From: a virus
Strand: one strand, 5' to 3'
Virus record (IMG/VR): IMGVR_UViG_3300028423_000521
Coordinates: 1-43,570 of that record
Length of the DNA: 43,570 nt
Shown: piece after piece, positions 18,594-27,793 of the stretch
How the letters are laid out: every line of letters begins with the position of its first letter
Position numbering within the stretch: the stretch's first letter is position 1
Notes under the pieces: generated by a model
Databases searched by the model: none
Seen by the model: only the letters and a program-made list of their open reading frames with translations
Told to the model about the DNA's origin: nothing
Made by a program: the position numbers and the translations under genes

Positions 18594-21436
18594 TATGCCA
18601 ACCTCGCTCCTTCAGTTCCGTCTGAGTTCAGGCCATCATCATCAGTAATGAAGGCGTTTCCGGCTGCAAACAGCGCAGCCGTGTAGTTCGATAACCCATC
18701 AACAGTGATCCTATAGATCAGTCCGTCTAGTGTCACATCGGCCACTCTATATCTGACGAGGTGACCCGGATCAATTTCTTCACCCTCAACAACTAGCCAT
18801 CTTTTGTCCTCAATTCTATTTCCATCCTCATCAACAATCAGTGGATGAGAAATGGTAACAAAGTCGCCCGTCCAGATTGCTCGATCCTTAGCGTCTACCA
18901 TAAACTCGAGATACTGCGGAACATCAGCAAAGCGGAGGGCCAGTCGAGATGAGGTTTGGTTAGCCTGCGCTTCCGTGCTCAGCCACCGTGAAAAAATGGT
19001 CCTTATCTGCACGTAATTGCCATACTGCTCAGGCAACGAGCTTGTTCCATTAATAACTTGAAGCCCGTTTTTGAAGTTAGAGGGTTTGTCAAGTGCGCCA
19101 GCGAAGTCAGACGGGTTGTAATAAAAGTCAATTACATTCAGGCGCTGCTTAGGCTTTTCCTCAATTTTCATCGAGCCGCCCACGATATTCTTTTCATAAG
19201 CCCAGCTAGCTTGAACATCCTCATCAATATCTAGCCCGCGAATGGCCTGCATTCTAACTCGCTGATCCCGTTCATCCCACCAGATGTAGAATGAGCATTC
19301 TTCCGAAAGTTTGCCTATAAGCCTGCTTACAGAAGTGGGCTCCGTAATAAGGGTAGTAAGCTTGTAGGCTGAAAGATATAATTCGTCTTCGGTCTCAATC
19401 TCATCAACCGCAACTTGCTGAGCCGGGATGCCCGCGTCGGTCATAAGAAGGTTTAAGAGGACGTTAGAAACTGTATCGTTTGTATAGCGGCGACATAGTT
19501 GCACAAGGTCATCAACATCATGTTCAGCTACTTCCGAGCCATCGCTTCCTCTATAGCTTGAGTCTACCATACTGAAAGTAGTTTCATCAGAGCCTGAGTC
19601 GTATGTCAGTTCACTATATCGAATAATCTCATCATTTATGCGCACAGTTCCGCTGGCCGGATAATCTGGCCGCACATCTCCGAACACCACAAAGGAAAGT
19701 GCAGTCTCATTCAGTTCCTCCTTAAGAATGCCCGTGGACGGAGCAGGAACCTGAGCCCGCCTAAATTCCGTCAGGGAAAGAATGTCGCGGGCCCTAAACG
19801 AGATCGCATCTTCATTATATTGCGCCATGTCCAGAAGATATTCACGCACCCTATACTCAGACAATGCTTGGCCAGCATAGCCATCATACACTTTTACAGA
19901 AGCATTCACCTTGCCGAACTTTTCCCTTACCAGCCACTTACGCCAAAACGTAGACTGACTTCTAGGATTAACCAGCCGGTCAGCTACATAGCGATCTTGG
20001 CCTATATCACTGTGGACAAAGTCAGTGCAACTAAAGTTTACCGAGGCCCGGCGGCCGAGGGGTTCATAATTATCGTCCGAGCCCGCAATGTTAATTCTAG
20101 TTCCTAGGGTAGATAGATTTTGCAGGCATGGTAGTATCGGTAATTGATCTGTAGGCTCACCAACAACACCGCGGCCAAGAGTTATTACCTTCTTATACTC
20201 ATCCAGTTCAGTAATATTCGCATAAAGATCATCGTAGAAATAAGCATTCTCAATCCGGCCATTCCATGAGGCATTACTTTCTCCAGTCGTAGTCAAATTA
20301 TTAGCTTCTCCTACAGCCCCCGCATCTCCTTCGGCCCATTCGCCAGCAACGTCAGTCCAGCTATCTTCCCCAAGAAGCACGAGGTTAAGAGAGCACGGGC
20401 AAAAGCGCCAAAGCCTGACGTAGCAAGTTGAACTAGCATTGAACTCAATCTCGCCATAGAGTGTATCAGTTCGGCCAGCAAGATCGGCAGCCGAAACAGA
20501 AATCTTACCCGTATTTGGCCCACTGGCAACTGATCCATCACCGGCCCTAAACACAAGGTTACCACTCGTAACCCCTAGATAAGCGCCATCAGTATCACCA
20601 CCCAGTTCCCATAGCACTCCATCAGGCTCACTAGCAAACCGCATAGAAATGGAGAAGAAAAGGTTGCTAGTTCTAGTAAGGTCTCCGCTACCGATAGTGT
20701 CTCCATCGCCCAGTGAGAGGGTGGGCTCCAAATTCCTATCCGGCTTATCCCTGTAGTTATTTGGGTCTTCGCAGGTAGCCCGCGTGTTATAGCATTCACC
20801 GCCCCTATTTTCATACAAGTTTTCTGACATAACCTGCACAGAATAAAGGTCGAAAACGTTATCTCCATTATTAATGATAGAAATTTGCAGGCCAGTAATC
20901 TCTTGCCCTTGCCAGTCCGTAGCGTATGTTGGAATTTCGGCCGCATCAAAAACAAGGACAAACTCTTGGCCCTCTTTCAGCGTCTTCCAGTTCGTGCCAC
21001 GAAACTCTTCGTGAACCGGGGCATCTATACCGTTGCCAGCAAAACCAGCCTTAGTTGTAGATGTAAACAGCATAAGGGCGTTAAGAACTTGACCAGAGCT
21101 TGTGGGCTCCGCCAACGTCTTAAGCCTGCCATGCACGACAATATAGCGAAAGGAACTGCCAGAAAAACCGTTGCCCGCCGTAACTGTTTTAAGAATAGCA
21201 CGATAGCCGGTTCCTGAATTATTAGTCACACGAATACCACCGACTATCCTTTCAATAGCAGCAGCCCCACTGGACCAGCCGTTAATCCCGCTAGTTGTAA
21301 AATTGGTCGAAAGGGCACTGGTATCTCTGGAGCCATTTCCAGCTTCACAATTACCGCACCCATACATATTTGCACAGCGGGGCAACCTAAGCTGCACCAA
21401 CTCCTGCGGTTCCCTATTCAAACTATTTTCATTCAT
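18593..21436 (-). CDS. Large tail tip/baseplate hub protein with LamG-like domain
   Basis: A 947-residue protein after tape measure and distal tail genes, the position of the tail tip/host specificity protein. The N-terminus carries a Cys cluster (CANMYGCGNCEAG). Residues about 230-420 (LSLGDGDTIGSGDL, ISMRFASEPDGVLWELGG, SWNGRIENAYFYDD) look like a concanavalin/LamG sandwich. The C-terminal half (RAQVPAPSTGILKE, INDEIIRYSELTYD, SFYIWWDERDQRVRMQAIRG, DWAIWTGDFVTI-like strands) looks like a baseplate hub. ATG 21436 is chosen over GTG 21454; neither has a strong ribosome-binding site. The gene overlaps the 418-residue gene by 8 bp. Confidence 0.65.
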   Translation of the reverse strand: MNENSLNREPQELVQLRLPRCANMYGCGNCEAGNGSRDTSALSTNFTTSGINGWSSGAAAIERIVGGIRVTNNSGTGYRAILKTVTAGNGFSGSSFRYIVVHGRLKTLAEPTSSGQVLNALMLFTSTTKAGFAGNGIDAPVHEEFRGTNWKTLKEGQEFVLVFDAAEIPTYATDWQGQEITGLQISIINNGDNVFDLYSVQVMSENLYENRGGECYNTRATCEDPNNYRDKPDRNLEPTLSLGDGDTIGSGDLTRTSNLFFSISMRFASEPDGVLWELGGDTDGAYLGVTSGNLVFRAGDGSVASGPNTGKISVSAADLAGRTDTLYGEIEFNASSTCYVRLWRFCPCSLNLVLLGEDSWTDVAGEWAEGDAGAVGEANNLTTTGESNASWNGRIENAYFYDDLYANITELDEYKKVITLGRGVVGEPTDQLPILPCLQNLSTLGTRINIAGSDDNYEPLGRRASVNFSCTDFVHSDIGQDRYVADRLVNPRSQSTFWRKWLVREKFGKVNASVKVYDGYAGQALSEYRVREYLLDMAQYNEDAISFRARDILSLTEFRRAQVPAPSTGILKEELNETALSFVVFGDVRPDYPASGTVRINDEIIRYSELTYDSGSDETTFSMVDSSYRGSDGSEVAEHDVDDLVQLCRRYTNDTVSNVLLNLLMTDAGIPAQQVAVDEIETEDELYLSAYKLTTLITEPTSVSRLIGKLSEECSFYIWWDERDQRVRMQAIRGLDIDEDVQASWAYEKNIVGGSMKIEEKPKQRLNVIDFYYNPSDFAGALDKPSNFKNGLQVINGTSSLPEQYGNYVQIRTIFSRWLSTEAQANQTSSRLALRFADVPQYLEFMVDAKDRAIWTGDFVTISHPLIVDEDGNRIEDKRWLVVEGEEIDPGHLVRYRVADVTLDGLIYRITVDGLSNYTAALFAAGNAFITDDDGLNSDGTEGARLA

Positions 21437-22685
21437 AGGAAAGGCTAGTCCCACTAAGTCCCATAGTCATCAGGTCACGGGTTCCTGTAGTTTGTGGCAC
21501 CTGTGAAACGCTGGCCTGCATAAGGTAGTCAACATCTTCAGTCAGTTCTGGCCGCCACGCTAGGAACAAAGGCTCATCTTCCACTGCTTGCACAAGTCCG
21601 TCTGGTCCGTCAATATTACTCCGCACCCAAGAATATGTCAAGTTGTTCCATGAGCACGAAGTCTGCAACGTAGTCCGCTGCTTTGATCGGCCAAGAAGCT
21701 GGCCGCTGCCGGATAAGTTTCCTAGCACCTCAGTCTGCCTATCAAGCCGGGCGGGAGTAAAGCCGCTATAAAATGGCCGCTCCATCTTAAGCGGGTTTCC
21801 GAGCCAGATTACTCCTATCTCAGGCAAGGCTCCACGGGCTATCTTGATGCGCCACTTAGCTGAGGAGATGGAAGAAAAGAAGAACAGAATTGGACTATCG
21901 TCCGTAGGCGTGACTGAGCCTATATCTGTATAAACTCCATTATCATCGCTGTCATGGGAAAAAGTAATGCTTGCTATGCTGGAGGCCAGATTATGGGCCG
22001 CTACGCCGAAGCAGGTTGCCCCTTCTGCAGTATAAAGATCAAGGTCAAGCGTAGCCTCACTTTCATGCAAAATGGCCTTAAGCACTCTTACAGAAGAAAC
22101 CCCGTCTCCAGTAAATGTGTTATTCGTGGCTCCGTCAGTAAAGATAAGTCTTGCGTAGCCCGTGCCCGCAGCAGGTGTAAAATAGATACGAAGCAGGTAG
22201 CGCTCGTTGCCAAGACTCTCAATCTCACCGGATGCATTACTGCTACCACTGATAGATATATCCCGCAGATCAAAGACTACGGTGTAGCTAGTTGTCCCAT
22301 CGTTGGCCAAAACTCGAATTTCCGGCGCGGTCTGCCGCTCTACCACAAAAGCCAAAATATGCTCATTTGTGTTAGGGAATGTGTAGGTCTGAGAAATAAA
22401 ATGGGCACCAGTGCTTGTATCTTGTGTAATGGTCTGAAAGTCTGCTCCAGCGGTAGCCCCGGTGATAGACCAGCCACTCGAGTCAAAAAGATTTCCGTCG
22501 GTCAGCAGAGTTTCGAATGGCCGCCAACGGTCTACAGTATCTCCACTATCTACCGCACTGGCAGGGTAATTTGTCACTTCATCGCTGGCCGAGATACCCT
22601 TTACCGCAAGCCTGTTTTTCGCATGAAGAATGCGAGCGTATTTTCCGTCAGTCCAAGAATAGCCCGTTTCAGTTGCTACAGTCAT
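21429..22685 (-). CDS. Probable distal tail protein with carbohydrate-binding-like insert, 418 aa
   Basis: A 418-residue protein directly downstream of tape measure, overlapping it by 4 bp. The middle (LFDSSGWSITGATAGADFQTITQDTSTG..., EIRVLANDGTTSYTV, NERYLLRIYFTPAAGTGYARL) resembles a jelly-roll carbohydrate-binding module. The C-terminal part (IGVIWLGNPLKMERPFYSGFTPARLDRQTEV..., PLFLAWRPE) resembles proteins that cap the tail tube. Distal tail/adhesin combination is inferred. Confidence 0.6.
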   Translation of the reverse strand: MTVATETGYSWTDGKYARILHAKNRLAVKGISASDEVTNYPASAVDSGDTVDRWRPFETLLTDGNLFDSSGWSITGATAGADFQTITQDTSTGAHFISQTYTFPNTNEHILAFVVERQTAPEIRVLANDGTTSYTVVFDLRDISISGSSNASGEIESLGNERYLLRIYFTPAAGTGYARLIFTDGATNNTFTGDGVSSVRVLKAILHESEATLDLDLYTAEGATCFGVAAHNLASSIASITFSHDSDDNGVYTDIGSVTPTDDSPILFFFSSISSAKWRIKIARGALPEIGVIWLGNPLKMERPFYSGFTPARLDRQTEVLGNLSGSGQLLGRSKQRTTLQTSCSWNNLTYSWVRSNIDGPDGLVQAVEDEPLFLAWRPELTEDVDYLMQASVSQVPQTTGTRDLMTMGLSGTSLSYE

Positions 22686-24841
22686 GCTCGTCCCCTGATA
22701 ATCAGACCATCATCAGTCCCGTCATTCATGAAGCGGGCAATCTCTTCAGCCTGAGCCCGATTAAAGCGGTCTCCAATGAGGGTAAGTGTGCGCGACATTT
22801 GAGGTTGCTCAGGCGGGGCTCCAGCAGAACCCGCATCCGATGGCCCTGCCGTCGCAGAAGCAGTTCTCTGTCCAGAGCCACCTTTTCCTATACCCTGAAT
22901 TGCACTGACTGCTTGCATTGCGGCCCCGAGAAGCGAGATTGCCGTGGGCAATTTCATAAACCAAGGCAGGGTTTCATCGGCCATAACTTGCGAAAAGGTT
23001 CTCCATGCGTTAATGAGGGCCTCAGCTGCACCGAATACTTTACTAATTCTGACCATTTCCTCATTGCCTCGGGCAAGGGCATCGGCCATGTCGCCCATGA
23101 ATTTTTCAGTTCTCTGTAGGCCGGTCATATGCTGCCAGCTTTCAAGATCAACCATTCTTTGAGCGTGCTCTTCTTGCGCCCGCCGCATCAACTCATTATA
23201 CTCTTCTTGCGTCAGAAGTTTCTTTTCAAGGGCCTCTTCCAGAATTAGCTGTCTTTCCTCAAAGTTGGCTTTTTCCATCTCAAGCTGCGTCATGAGAGAC
23301 TCTTGCAATCTCTCGAGTTCGGCCACTATTGGGTCTTCGGAGCCACCTCCACCTCCGCCTCCGCCAGCACCGCCACCGAAACTAAAGCCTTGTGTTTTAA
23401 GGTAATCTGGAGTATAACCCATCCTTAGCAAATCTTCTTTACCATAACGGTCAGCCGCATTACCACTAACAGCATCCTGAGACATTACTGTATCTTCGTC
23501 AGCTATTCTTGCGGCGGCACCCATAGAAAGCTGGCTTTTCAGCGAAACAGCTATGCCAAGAAAACGAGCCAGACTGGAGGCTGCCCCAGCGGCCATCGAA
23601 ATAGGTGTAGCAATGTCAATGGAGCCTATAGTGGTCATATTGCTGGCGCTGCGGGCTAATCCTCCGGCCAGCCTAGATGCTTCATCGGCACTGAGGGTCA
23701 TATCCCCTCGATATTGCCTGACAAGCCACGTAAGCTTTTCCATAGCCACACCGGCCTGTAGTTCAAGCTGCCGCGTAAGTTGTTGCGCGCTGGCGAGGGT
23801 TTCCCTATAAGTTTCGGGCATCTTCTCAGCCGAGGCCACAACATTTTCCTGCAGGGTCGCAAGAGATTTTAACCCCTGCTCTAAAGCCTCCTGATTTCTA
23901 AGTGTTTTTCTGTTAGTCTCTAATATAGTTTCGGCCGCAGAAATCTCTTTCTGCAATTCAGCCAAAGTAGCTCTTATAGTCAGAAGCCGTGACTCTTGGC
24001 CACGGGCTCCGGCCTGCATAATCGAGTTAATTTCTTGCAGTAATTTTGCTTCTTCCCGCCTCAGTGAAAGTAGCTGGTCATTCATCAAAAGCTGTTCTGC
24101 AGTATCAAAACCAGAGAACATAAGACGAATGGCTGCTTCAGCCTGCGCAGTAGACTTTTCCAACTCAAGCATAGACTCGGAAAGGGCATCCACCTTTTCC
24201 TCTGTCTCATCGGCCCTTGTGGCCCACTGGAAAAGGTAGCCCGCACCAGCAACTAGCCCAACACTAACCAGTGTAATTGGGTGAAGAAGCTGCATAAATG
24301 CGCGGCCAAGAGACTTGACAAGAGACATTGTAGTGGCGCTGCGGCCGCCCATGACCTGCAAGACTTGGCTAAATTGTGAACCCTGCTGAACGCCCATGAT
24401 AAATGGATTTTGGCCAGAGGTCATCATTACGCCAACGTCAAAGAACTGAGCCGCAAGGTTGGCCGTATGGAAGCGGCTGGCCCGCAGGGCCCTGTTCATT
24501 CCGTGAGCAGCCTGCTCCGCTACATTATAATGATGGGCTGAAGCGTCTACAAGTCTGTTATACTCGGCCTGCGTTATCTTGGCCGAAGCCAGACTTCTGT
24601 CTAAAATCCTGACGGCCCGTTCGTGGGCCTTAGTTGAGGCATAATTGCGGTCAACCGTGCGGCGAATTTTCTCTAGTGAGGCATCCAGTCCTTTTGTCTT
24701 GTTAGCAAGATTTTGTTGCGCAGAAGATGTAGTGTTTAGCTTGCGGCCAAACTGATCCAAAAGCCCTGTCGTGCTCTTGATGGCAGCGTCAGCGCTCGAC
24801 GAGTCCCCGGTAAGAACTACCTTGCGTCTTAGATCAGCCAT
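22682..24841 (-). CDS. Tape measure protein, 719 aa
   Basis: The longest all-helical protein of the tail module, immediately after the frameshifted tail chaperone gene. It starts MADLRRKVVLTGDSSSADAAIKSTTGLL, has long heptad-rich segments, a hydrophobic segment (ITLVSVGLVAGAGYLFQW) and an Ala/Gly-rich C-terminal part with LPTAISLLGAAMQAVSAIQG. Tape measures set tail length, at roughly 1.5 angstrom per residue, so about 100-110 nm here, a modest siphovirus tail. The start overlaps the end of the chaperone fusion frame by 8 bp. Confidence 0.88.
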   Translation of the reverse strand: MADLRRKVVLTGDSSSADAAIKSTTGLLDQFGRKLNTTSSAQQNLANKTKGLDASLEKIRRTVDRNYASTKAHERAVRILDRSLASAKITQAEYNRLVDASAHHYNVAEQAAHGMNRALRASRFHTANLAAQFFDVGVMMTSGQNPFIMGVQQGSQFSQVLQVMGGRSATTMSLVKSLGRAFMQLLHPITLVSVGLVAGAGYLFQWATRADETEEKVDALSESMLELEKSTAQAEAAIRLMFSGFDTAEQLLMNDQLLSLRREEAKLLQEINSIMQAGARGQESRLLTIRATLAELQKEISAAETILETNRKTLRNQEALEQGLKSLATLQENVVASAEKMPETYRETLASAQQLTRQLELQAGVAMEKLTWLVRQYRGDMTLSADEASRLAGGLARSASNMTTIGSIDIATPISMAAGAASSLARFLGIAVSLKSQLSMGAAARIADEDTVMSQDAVSGNAADRYGKEDLLRMGYTPDYLKTQGFSFGGGAGGGGGGGGSEDPIVAELERLQESLMTQLEMEKANFEERQLILEEALEKKLLTQEEYNELMRRAQEEHAQRMVDLESWQHMTGLQRTEKFMGDMADALARGNEEMVRISKVFGAAEALINAWRTFSQVMADETLPWFMKLPTAISLLGAAMQAVSAIQGIGKGGSGQRTASATAGPSDAGSAGAPPEQPQMSRTLTLIGDRFNRAQAEEIARFMNDGTDDGLIIRGRA

Positions 24842-25061
24842 TCTTCTTTACCTTTTCCGAGTGAAGTTTGCGGGCTGCCTCCCAATCGGCCTCCGAAAAA
24901 CCATCCTTGCGTTTAGTTATTCGCTTCTGCACTTTCATCTTGTAGTCAAATTCCCACCAAAATTCCAGAGTAGACATAGCCCAAAATTCATTAGGCTGTA
25001 TCCCCCAATCTCGTGCAGTTCCGTAGGCCGATTTTACGAAGGCAGCCCAATCTAGTTTCCC
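24834..25061 (-). CDS. Tail assembly chaperone T-type extension (made by -1 frameshift)
   Basis: Reading the -1 frame from the slippery site G GGA AAC (25061-25055) gives CTA GAT TGG ...: LDWAAFVKSAYGTARDWG, then PNEFWAMSTLEFWWEFDYKMK, then a Lys-rich tail ending EKVKKNG and TGA at 24834. The Trp-rich FWAMSTLEFWW pattern is typical of the second part of phage tail assembly chaperones (lambda gpG-gpT type). The zero-frame stop TAG follows the heptamer directly. There is no good start with a ribosome-binding site in this frame, so it should exist only as a fusion. Confidence 0.8.
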   Translation of the reverse strand, partial: GKLDWAAFVKSAYGTARDWGIQPNEFWAMSTLEFWWEFDYKMKVQKRITKRKDGFSEADWEAARKLHSEKVKKNG

Positions 25062-25420
25062 TCAGACTTATTTTCACCTTCGCCTATACTCTCTTCCGGC
25101 ACCGGGCCTACAAGCAGGCCGATGTATTCGGTAGCAATATCGCGGCAATTAGCGAAACCTTCCTCAAATACCATTTCCTGCACTTCCTCGAGCGTGTGTG
25201 CGTCGCCCACTCCGATCTTGATAATAAGAGGAATGTTCTCGGTCGTAAACATCCACTTAGGAGTATACGGCATTCCCCGCTCCATCATCATGACCTCGAG
25301 CGTGGCCTCACGCGCGATATAAAGGGGATCAGCCACCTTCTTTGCGAGTTCCATACTCGCTTTGAAGGTTGCGGCCAGCTTGATCTCCTTGCCCGCAATA
25401 GTTGCTTCCAGTTCTCGCAT
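25052..25420 (-). CDS. Tail assembly chaperone, G-type (zero frame)
   Basis: A 122-residue acidic protein (MRELEATIAGKEIKLAATFKASMELAKK..., MPYTPKWMFTTENIPLII...) between major tail protein and tape measure, the fixed place of the G-type tail chaperone that coats the tape measure before tube polymerisation. Its last codons GAG GGA AAC TAG contain the -1 slippery heptamer GGGAAAC directly before the stop, yielding the longer G-T fusion ending at 24834. GGATGAAATG region supplies the ribosome-binding site. Confidence 0.85.
   Translation of the reverse strand: MRELEATIAGKEIKLAATFKASMELAKKVADPLYIAREATLEVMMMERGMPYTPKWMFTTENIPLIIKIGVGDAHTLEEVQEMVFEEGFANCRDIATEYIGLLVGPVPEESIGEGENKSEGN
25055..25061 (-). 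promoter_or_regulatory. Programmed -1 ribosomal frameshift heptamer GGGAAAC
   Basis: In the zero frame the heptamer is G GGA AAC, with the TAG stop immediately after. This is the X XXY YYZ form used in tail chaperone genes (lambda uses GGGAAAG). Slippage moves tRNAs from GGA/AAC to GGG/AAA and continues into a Trp-rich frame with the expected chaperone features. Confidence 0.8.
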
Positions 25421-25434
25421 TTCATCCTCCCAAA

Positions 25435-25848
25435 TTAGCTAGATGCGGTGTAAGTGATCTCTCCGGTTGACATGAAGGTTGCCGAAAACTCTACTGCACC
25501 ATCATGCTCACCTGTCTGCTCGAATGATGAGATAAGAAAGTCGCCCGTAAGATTACCCGGCGTCGTGATACCTGATGCCGTGCCTGTAGGCAGTTTAACT
25601 TCTACAGTGTCAACGGCAACTGAAGCGGCCATCATGTCATTGATGAGAACCTCGTCTGAGGAAATACCACTCACCGTGACTTCAATCGAGCGCAGCCCGG
25701 GATCGGCCAGCAAAGTCCGCCAGCCACTATCGTCATCAGTCGTAACATCTACATACTCGTTAGAGATTGTGAAGCCCCGCGTTCGAACACCTACCAGAGT
25801 CGTGGTAGAATAGTCGATTGTCAGGGCACGTCCATTAAATCCAGCCAT
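25435..25848 (-). CDS. Major tail tube protein, 137 aa
   Basis: A beta-rich, Thr/Ser-rich 137-residue protein (MAGFNGRALTIDYSTTTLVGVRTRGFTISNEYVDVTTDDDSGWRTLL in short form) matching the TP901-1/GTA-type major tail protein pattern: an RTRGFTI strand followed by the VDVT-DDDSGWRTLL motif and C-terminal FSATFMSTG. It polymerises to the tail tube. Place before the chaperone and after DUF3168 is canonical. It is the likely most abundant tail protein. Confidence 0.85.
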   Translation of the reverse strand: MAGFNGRALTIDYSTTTLVGVRTRGFTISNEYVDVTTDDDSGWRTLLADPGLRSIEVTVSGISSDEVLINDMMAASVAVDTVEVKLPTGTASGITTPGNLTGDFLISSFEQTGEHDGAVEFSATFMSTGEITYTASS

Positions 25849-25854
25849 AGTGTT

Positions 25855-26268
25855 TTACTCCTTCTCTACTATGACACTATATCGGCACACCCCGTGCCGA
25901 GTTCTACCGTCACCATCAGTAAAAGTGTCGGTAAATTCGTGGAGGCAGTCTACGAAACGGTAGCCCGCCGCGCTTAGATTATCGGCCTGTCTGTGGAGGG
26001 CGCTATAGCAATCAGCCATGATTGATTTCAGTTCCTTCATACCCTCGCCGCGTGACCAGATATGAATTACGACTGTTAGCTCTCCGCCCAGAGTATCGTC
26101 TGTGTCCCAATCCGTTCCGTAATCCTGCCCTATGACAATGAAAGGAAAATCGGCAAGAGGCAAGCCTTCCGGGTTTGCTGGAACATCGTCATAAGTAGTA
26201 GCAGAATTTACCGCATTTGTCAAGCGGGTATATACCGCCTGTTGAACTGGCGTAAAAAATTCGCTCAT
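25855..26268 (-). CDS. DUF3168 tail terminator/completion protein, 137 aa
   Basis: Sequence VQQAVYTRLTNA..., PLADFPFIVIGQDYGTDWDTDD, then VVIHIWSRGEGMKELKSIM, then FTDGDGRTRHGVCRYSVIVE is the DUF3168 pattern (GTA gp8-like), a hexameric ring that ends tail-tube growth and joins it to the head. It overlaps the HK97 gp10-like gene by 4 bp and precedes the tail tube gene. Confidence 0.85.
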   Translation of the reverse strand: MSEFFTPVQQAVYTRLTNAVNSATTYDDVPANPEGLPLADFPFIVIGQDYGTDWDTDDTLGGELTVVIHIWSRGEGMKELKSIMADCYSALHRQADNLSAAGYRFVDCLHEFTDTFTDGDGRTRHGVCRYSVIVEKE

Positions 26269-26702
26269 CCGGCCATCTTCCTTAACTCGCGGTCAAAGAC
26301 TTTTTCGCCCTCGGCTAACGCTTCCATAAACGAGGGATATAGGAATGGGCGGGGCTCTACATAGCGGCCACTTTCATTAAAGCCACCGAACTCAAGCGTG
26401 TCAGCGTAGGTGGCATCTACAGTTACCTCGGCCTCGGAACTTATGTTGTCTGTGATCTCAGTATGACTAATGCTCGACGCAAGGTAGCCCGTCCAGTCGG
26501 CTGGCGCTTCGCCGGGGGCAGATGCCTGATGGCTACCATAAGTCCGCCCAGTTTTTGGCCCGCTCCTAATCTTATTTCTAGCCCGCTGTGCAGTTGACCT
26601 AACTACAAAATTCATCGTGCGGGCAACCGAGGCCTGTCCTTCTTCAACCAAAGCTTCAAGTTCCTCGGCCAGCCCGTCAATATCCGATAGGACTCTTATC
26701 AT
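26265..26702 (-). CDS. HK97 gp10-like tail-component protein, 145 aa
   Basis: Pattern MIRVLSDIDGLAEELEALVEEG, arginine-rich central helix (RSTAQRARNKIRSGPKTGRTYG), HQASAPGEAPADWTGYLASSI and RPFLYPSFMEALAEGEK matches the HK97 gp10 family, which acts at the head-tail junction. Start 26702 is used (ATGA overlap with the preceding gene and GGAGGGAG upstream); the upstream in-frame codon at 26738 lies within that gene. Confidence 0.85.
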   Translation of the reverse strand: MIRVLSDIDGLAEELEALVEEGQASVARTMNFVVRSTAQRARNKIRSGPKTGRTYGSHQASAPGEAPADWTGYLASSISHTEITDNISSEAEVTVDATYADTLEFGGFNESGRYVEPRPFLYPSFMEALAEGEKVFDRELRKMAG

Positions 26703-27067
26703 GAAGGCTCTCCCTCCATCAAGTCCATCACCAGCCACTGGCTATCAAAGTTCTTATCCTGAATGGCCTTGATGTTGTAATAGCGGCCACGGATGCGAAC
26801 ACGATGATCGCCCGCTGTCCAGTAGGGGGCTCCGTTAGAGTCTCCTTTAAACCTAACCGTTACTCGAATAAGATTGGCCGACATAGTGCGCATGGCTGTC
26901 CATTGCTCGGAGCCCGTAAGATTTTGTATCCGGGCCATCAGTCCACCGGGAGGGTCCTCAGTCCAAGTCTGCGTCCAGCCGCCCATGCCGTCAGAAGTTC
27001 TTGTTTGCTTCTCAACATAGATGCGGTGCTTAAGCATTCCGGAGTGCATATCGCAACAATTAGCCAT
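26699..27067 (-). CDS. Phage head-tail adaptor (stopper), 122 aa
   Basis: The pattern GMLKHRIYVEKQTRTSDGMGGWTQTW, then MARIQNLTGSEQW, then VRVRIRGRYYNIKAIQD-like strands is the SPP1 gp16/phage_H_T_join family, which plugs the connector after DNA packaging. The second of two adjacent ATG codons (27067) is preferred because GGAGG lies 5 bp before it. Confidence 0.85.
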   Translation of the reverse strand: MANCCDMHSGMLKHRIYVEKQTRTSDGMGGWTQTWTEDPPGGLMARIQNLTGSEQWTAMRTMSANLIRVTVRFKGDSNGAPYWTAGDHRVRIRGRYYNIKAIQDKNFDSQWLVMDLMEGEPS

Positions 27068-27115
27068 CATGCCCTCCGATATGGTTGTATTCGCAAATCA
27101 TAAGACCATATCACC

Positions 27116-27793
27116 TCACAACCGGGCCCGTCTATACATGCGGGCAATGGACTCCGCGCCAGATTTCACAAACGCATCTCCCATAGAACAGCCGTCGCCC
27201 CGATTATCGTAAAAGTAAGAAACGAGGTTTTTTATGGCCCTGACCAGCGGAGTCGGCACGTCAGAAATACTTGTTCCGTAGCCCACGGTGTAAACTATCT
27301 CAACAGCATTGTTAGCCCGCGTAGCAATAGGCCACGTAGCCCCGCGCTGCAGTGTCAAGCGTGATGGAACCGAGGCTGTATCTATATCAAAGACTGAGGC
27401 AATTGTTACCGCAGTGCTATTGCTATCCTCATCATAGACCGTTACTGTATCAACTGAGATGAGAGGAAATACTGCAAGTTCTACACTATTCGCCCGCCCA
27501 CTATAAATTTCCGTAACGGGCATCTCTCTTACTCCATCCCACCATGGCTCAGGCGGAGCATTCCACGAGTCGAGAACAAGCTTACGGGTTTGTGAAATCA
27601 GGGCAATATTTGTTCTATCCTCAAATTCCTCGCGGGCCTGCTGTATCAGATCAGTAATGTAACGATCGTCCGTATCATCATTAAGCCTCATGTGGGCCTT
27701 CATATCCTCCACCGAGACAACCTCGATTGCCGGGTTTGTAACCCGAACTGAGGCCCGCGGGCGAAAGTATTTTATGTTTCCGCGTAGAGACAT
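27116..27793 (-). CDS. Head-tail connector, gp6-like/phiE125 gp8 family, 225 aa
   Basis: The motif EVVSVEDMKAHMRLNDDTDDRYITDLIQQAREEFEDRTN is the hallmark of gp6-like DNA packaging/connector proteins, followed by beta-rich GRANSVEL... and C-terminal PLVRAIKNLVSYFYDNRGD helix. It would form the ring under the portal. The start overlaps the previous gene stop by one base. Confidence 0.85.
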   Translation of the reverse strand: MSLRGNIKYFRPRASVRVTNPAIEVVSVEDMKAHMRLNDDTDDRYITDLIQQAREEFEDRTNIALISQTRKLVLDSWNAPPEPWWDGVREMPVTEIYSGRANSVELAVFPLISVDTVTVYDEDSNSTAVTIASVFDIDTASVPSRLTLQRGATWPIATRANNAVEIVYTVGYGTSISDVPTPLVRAIKNLVSYFYDNRGDGCSMGDAFVKSGAESIARMYRRARL

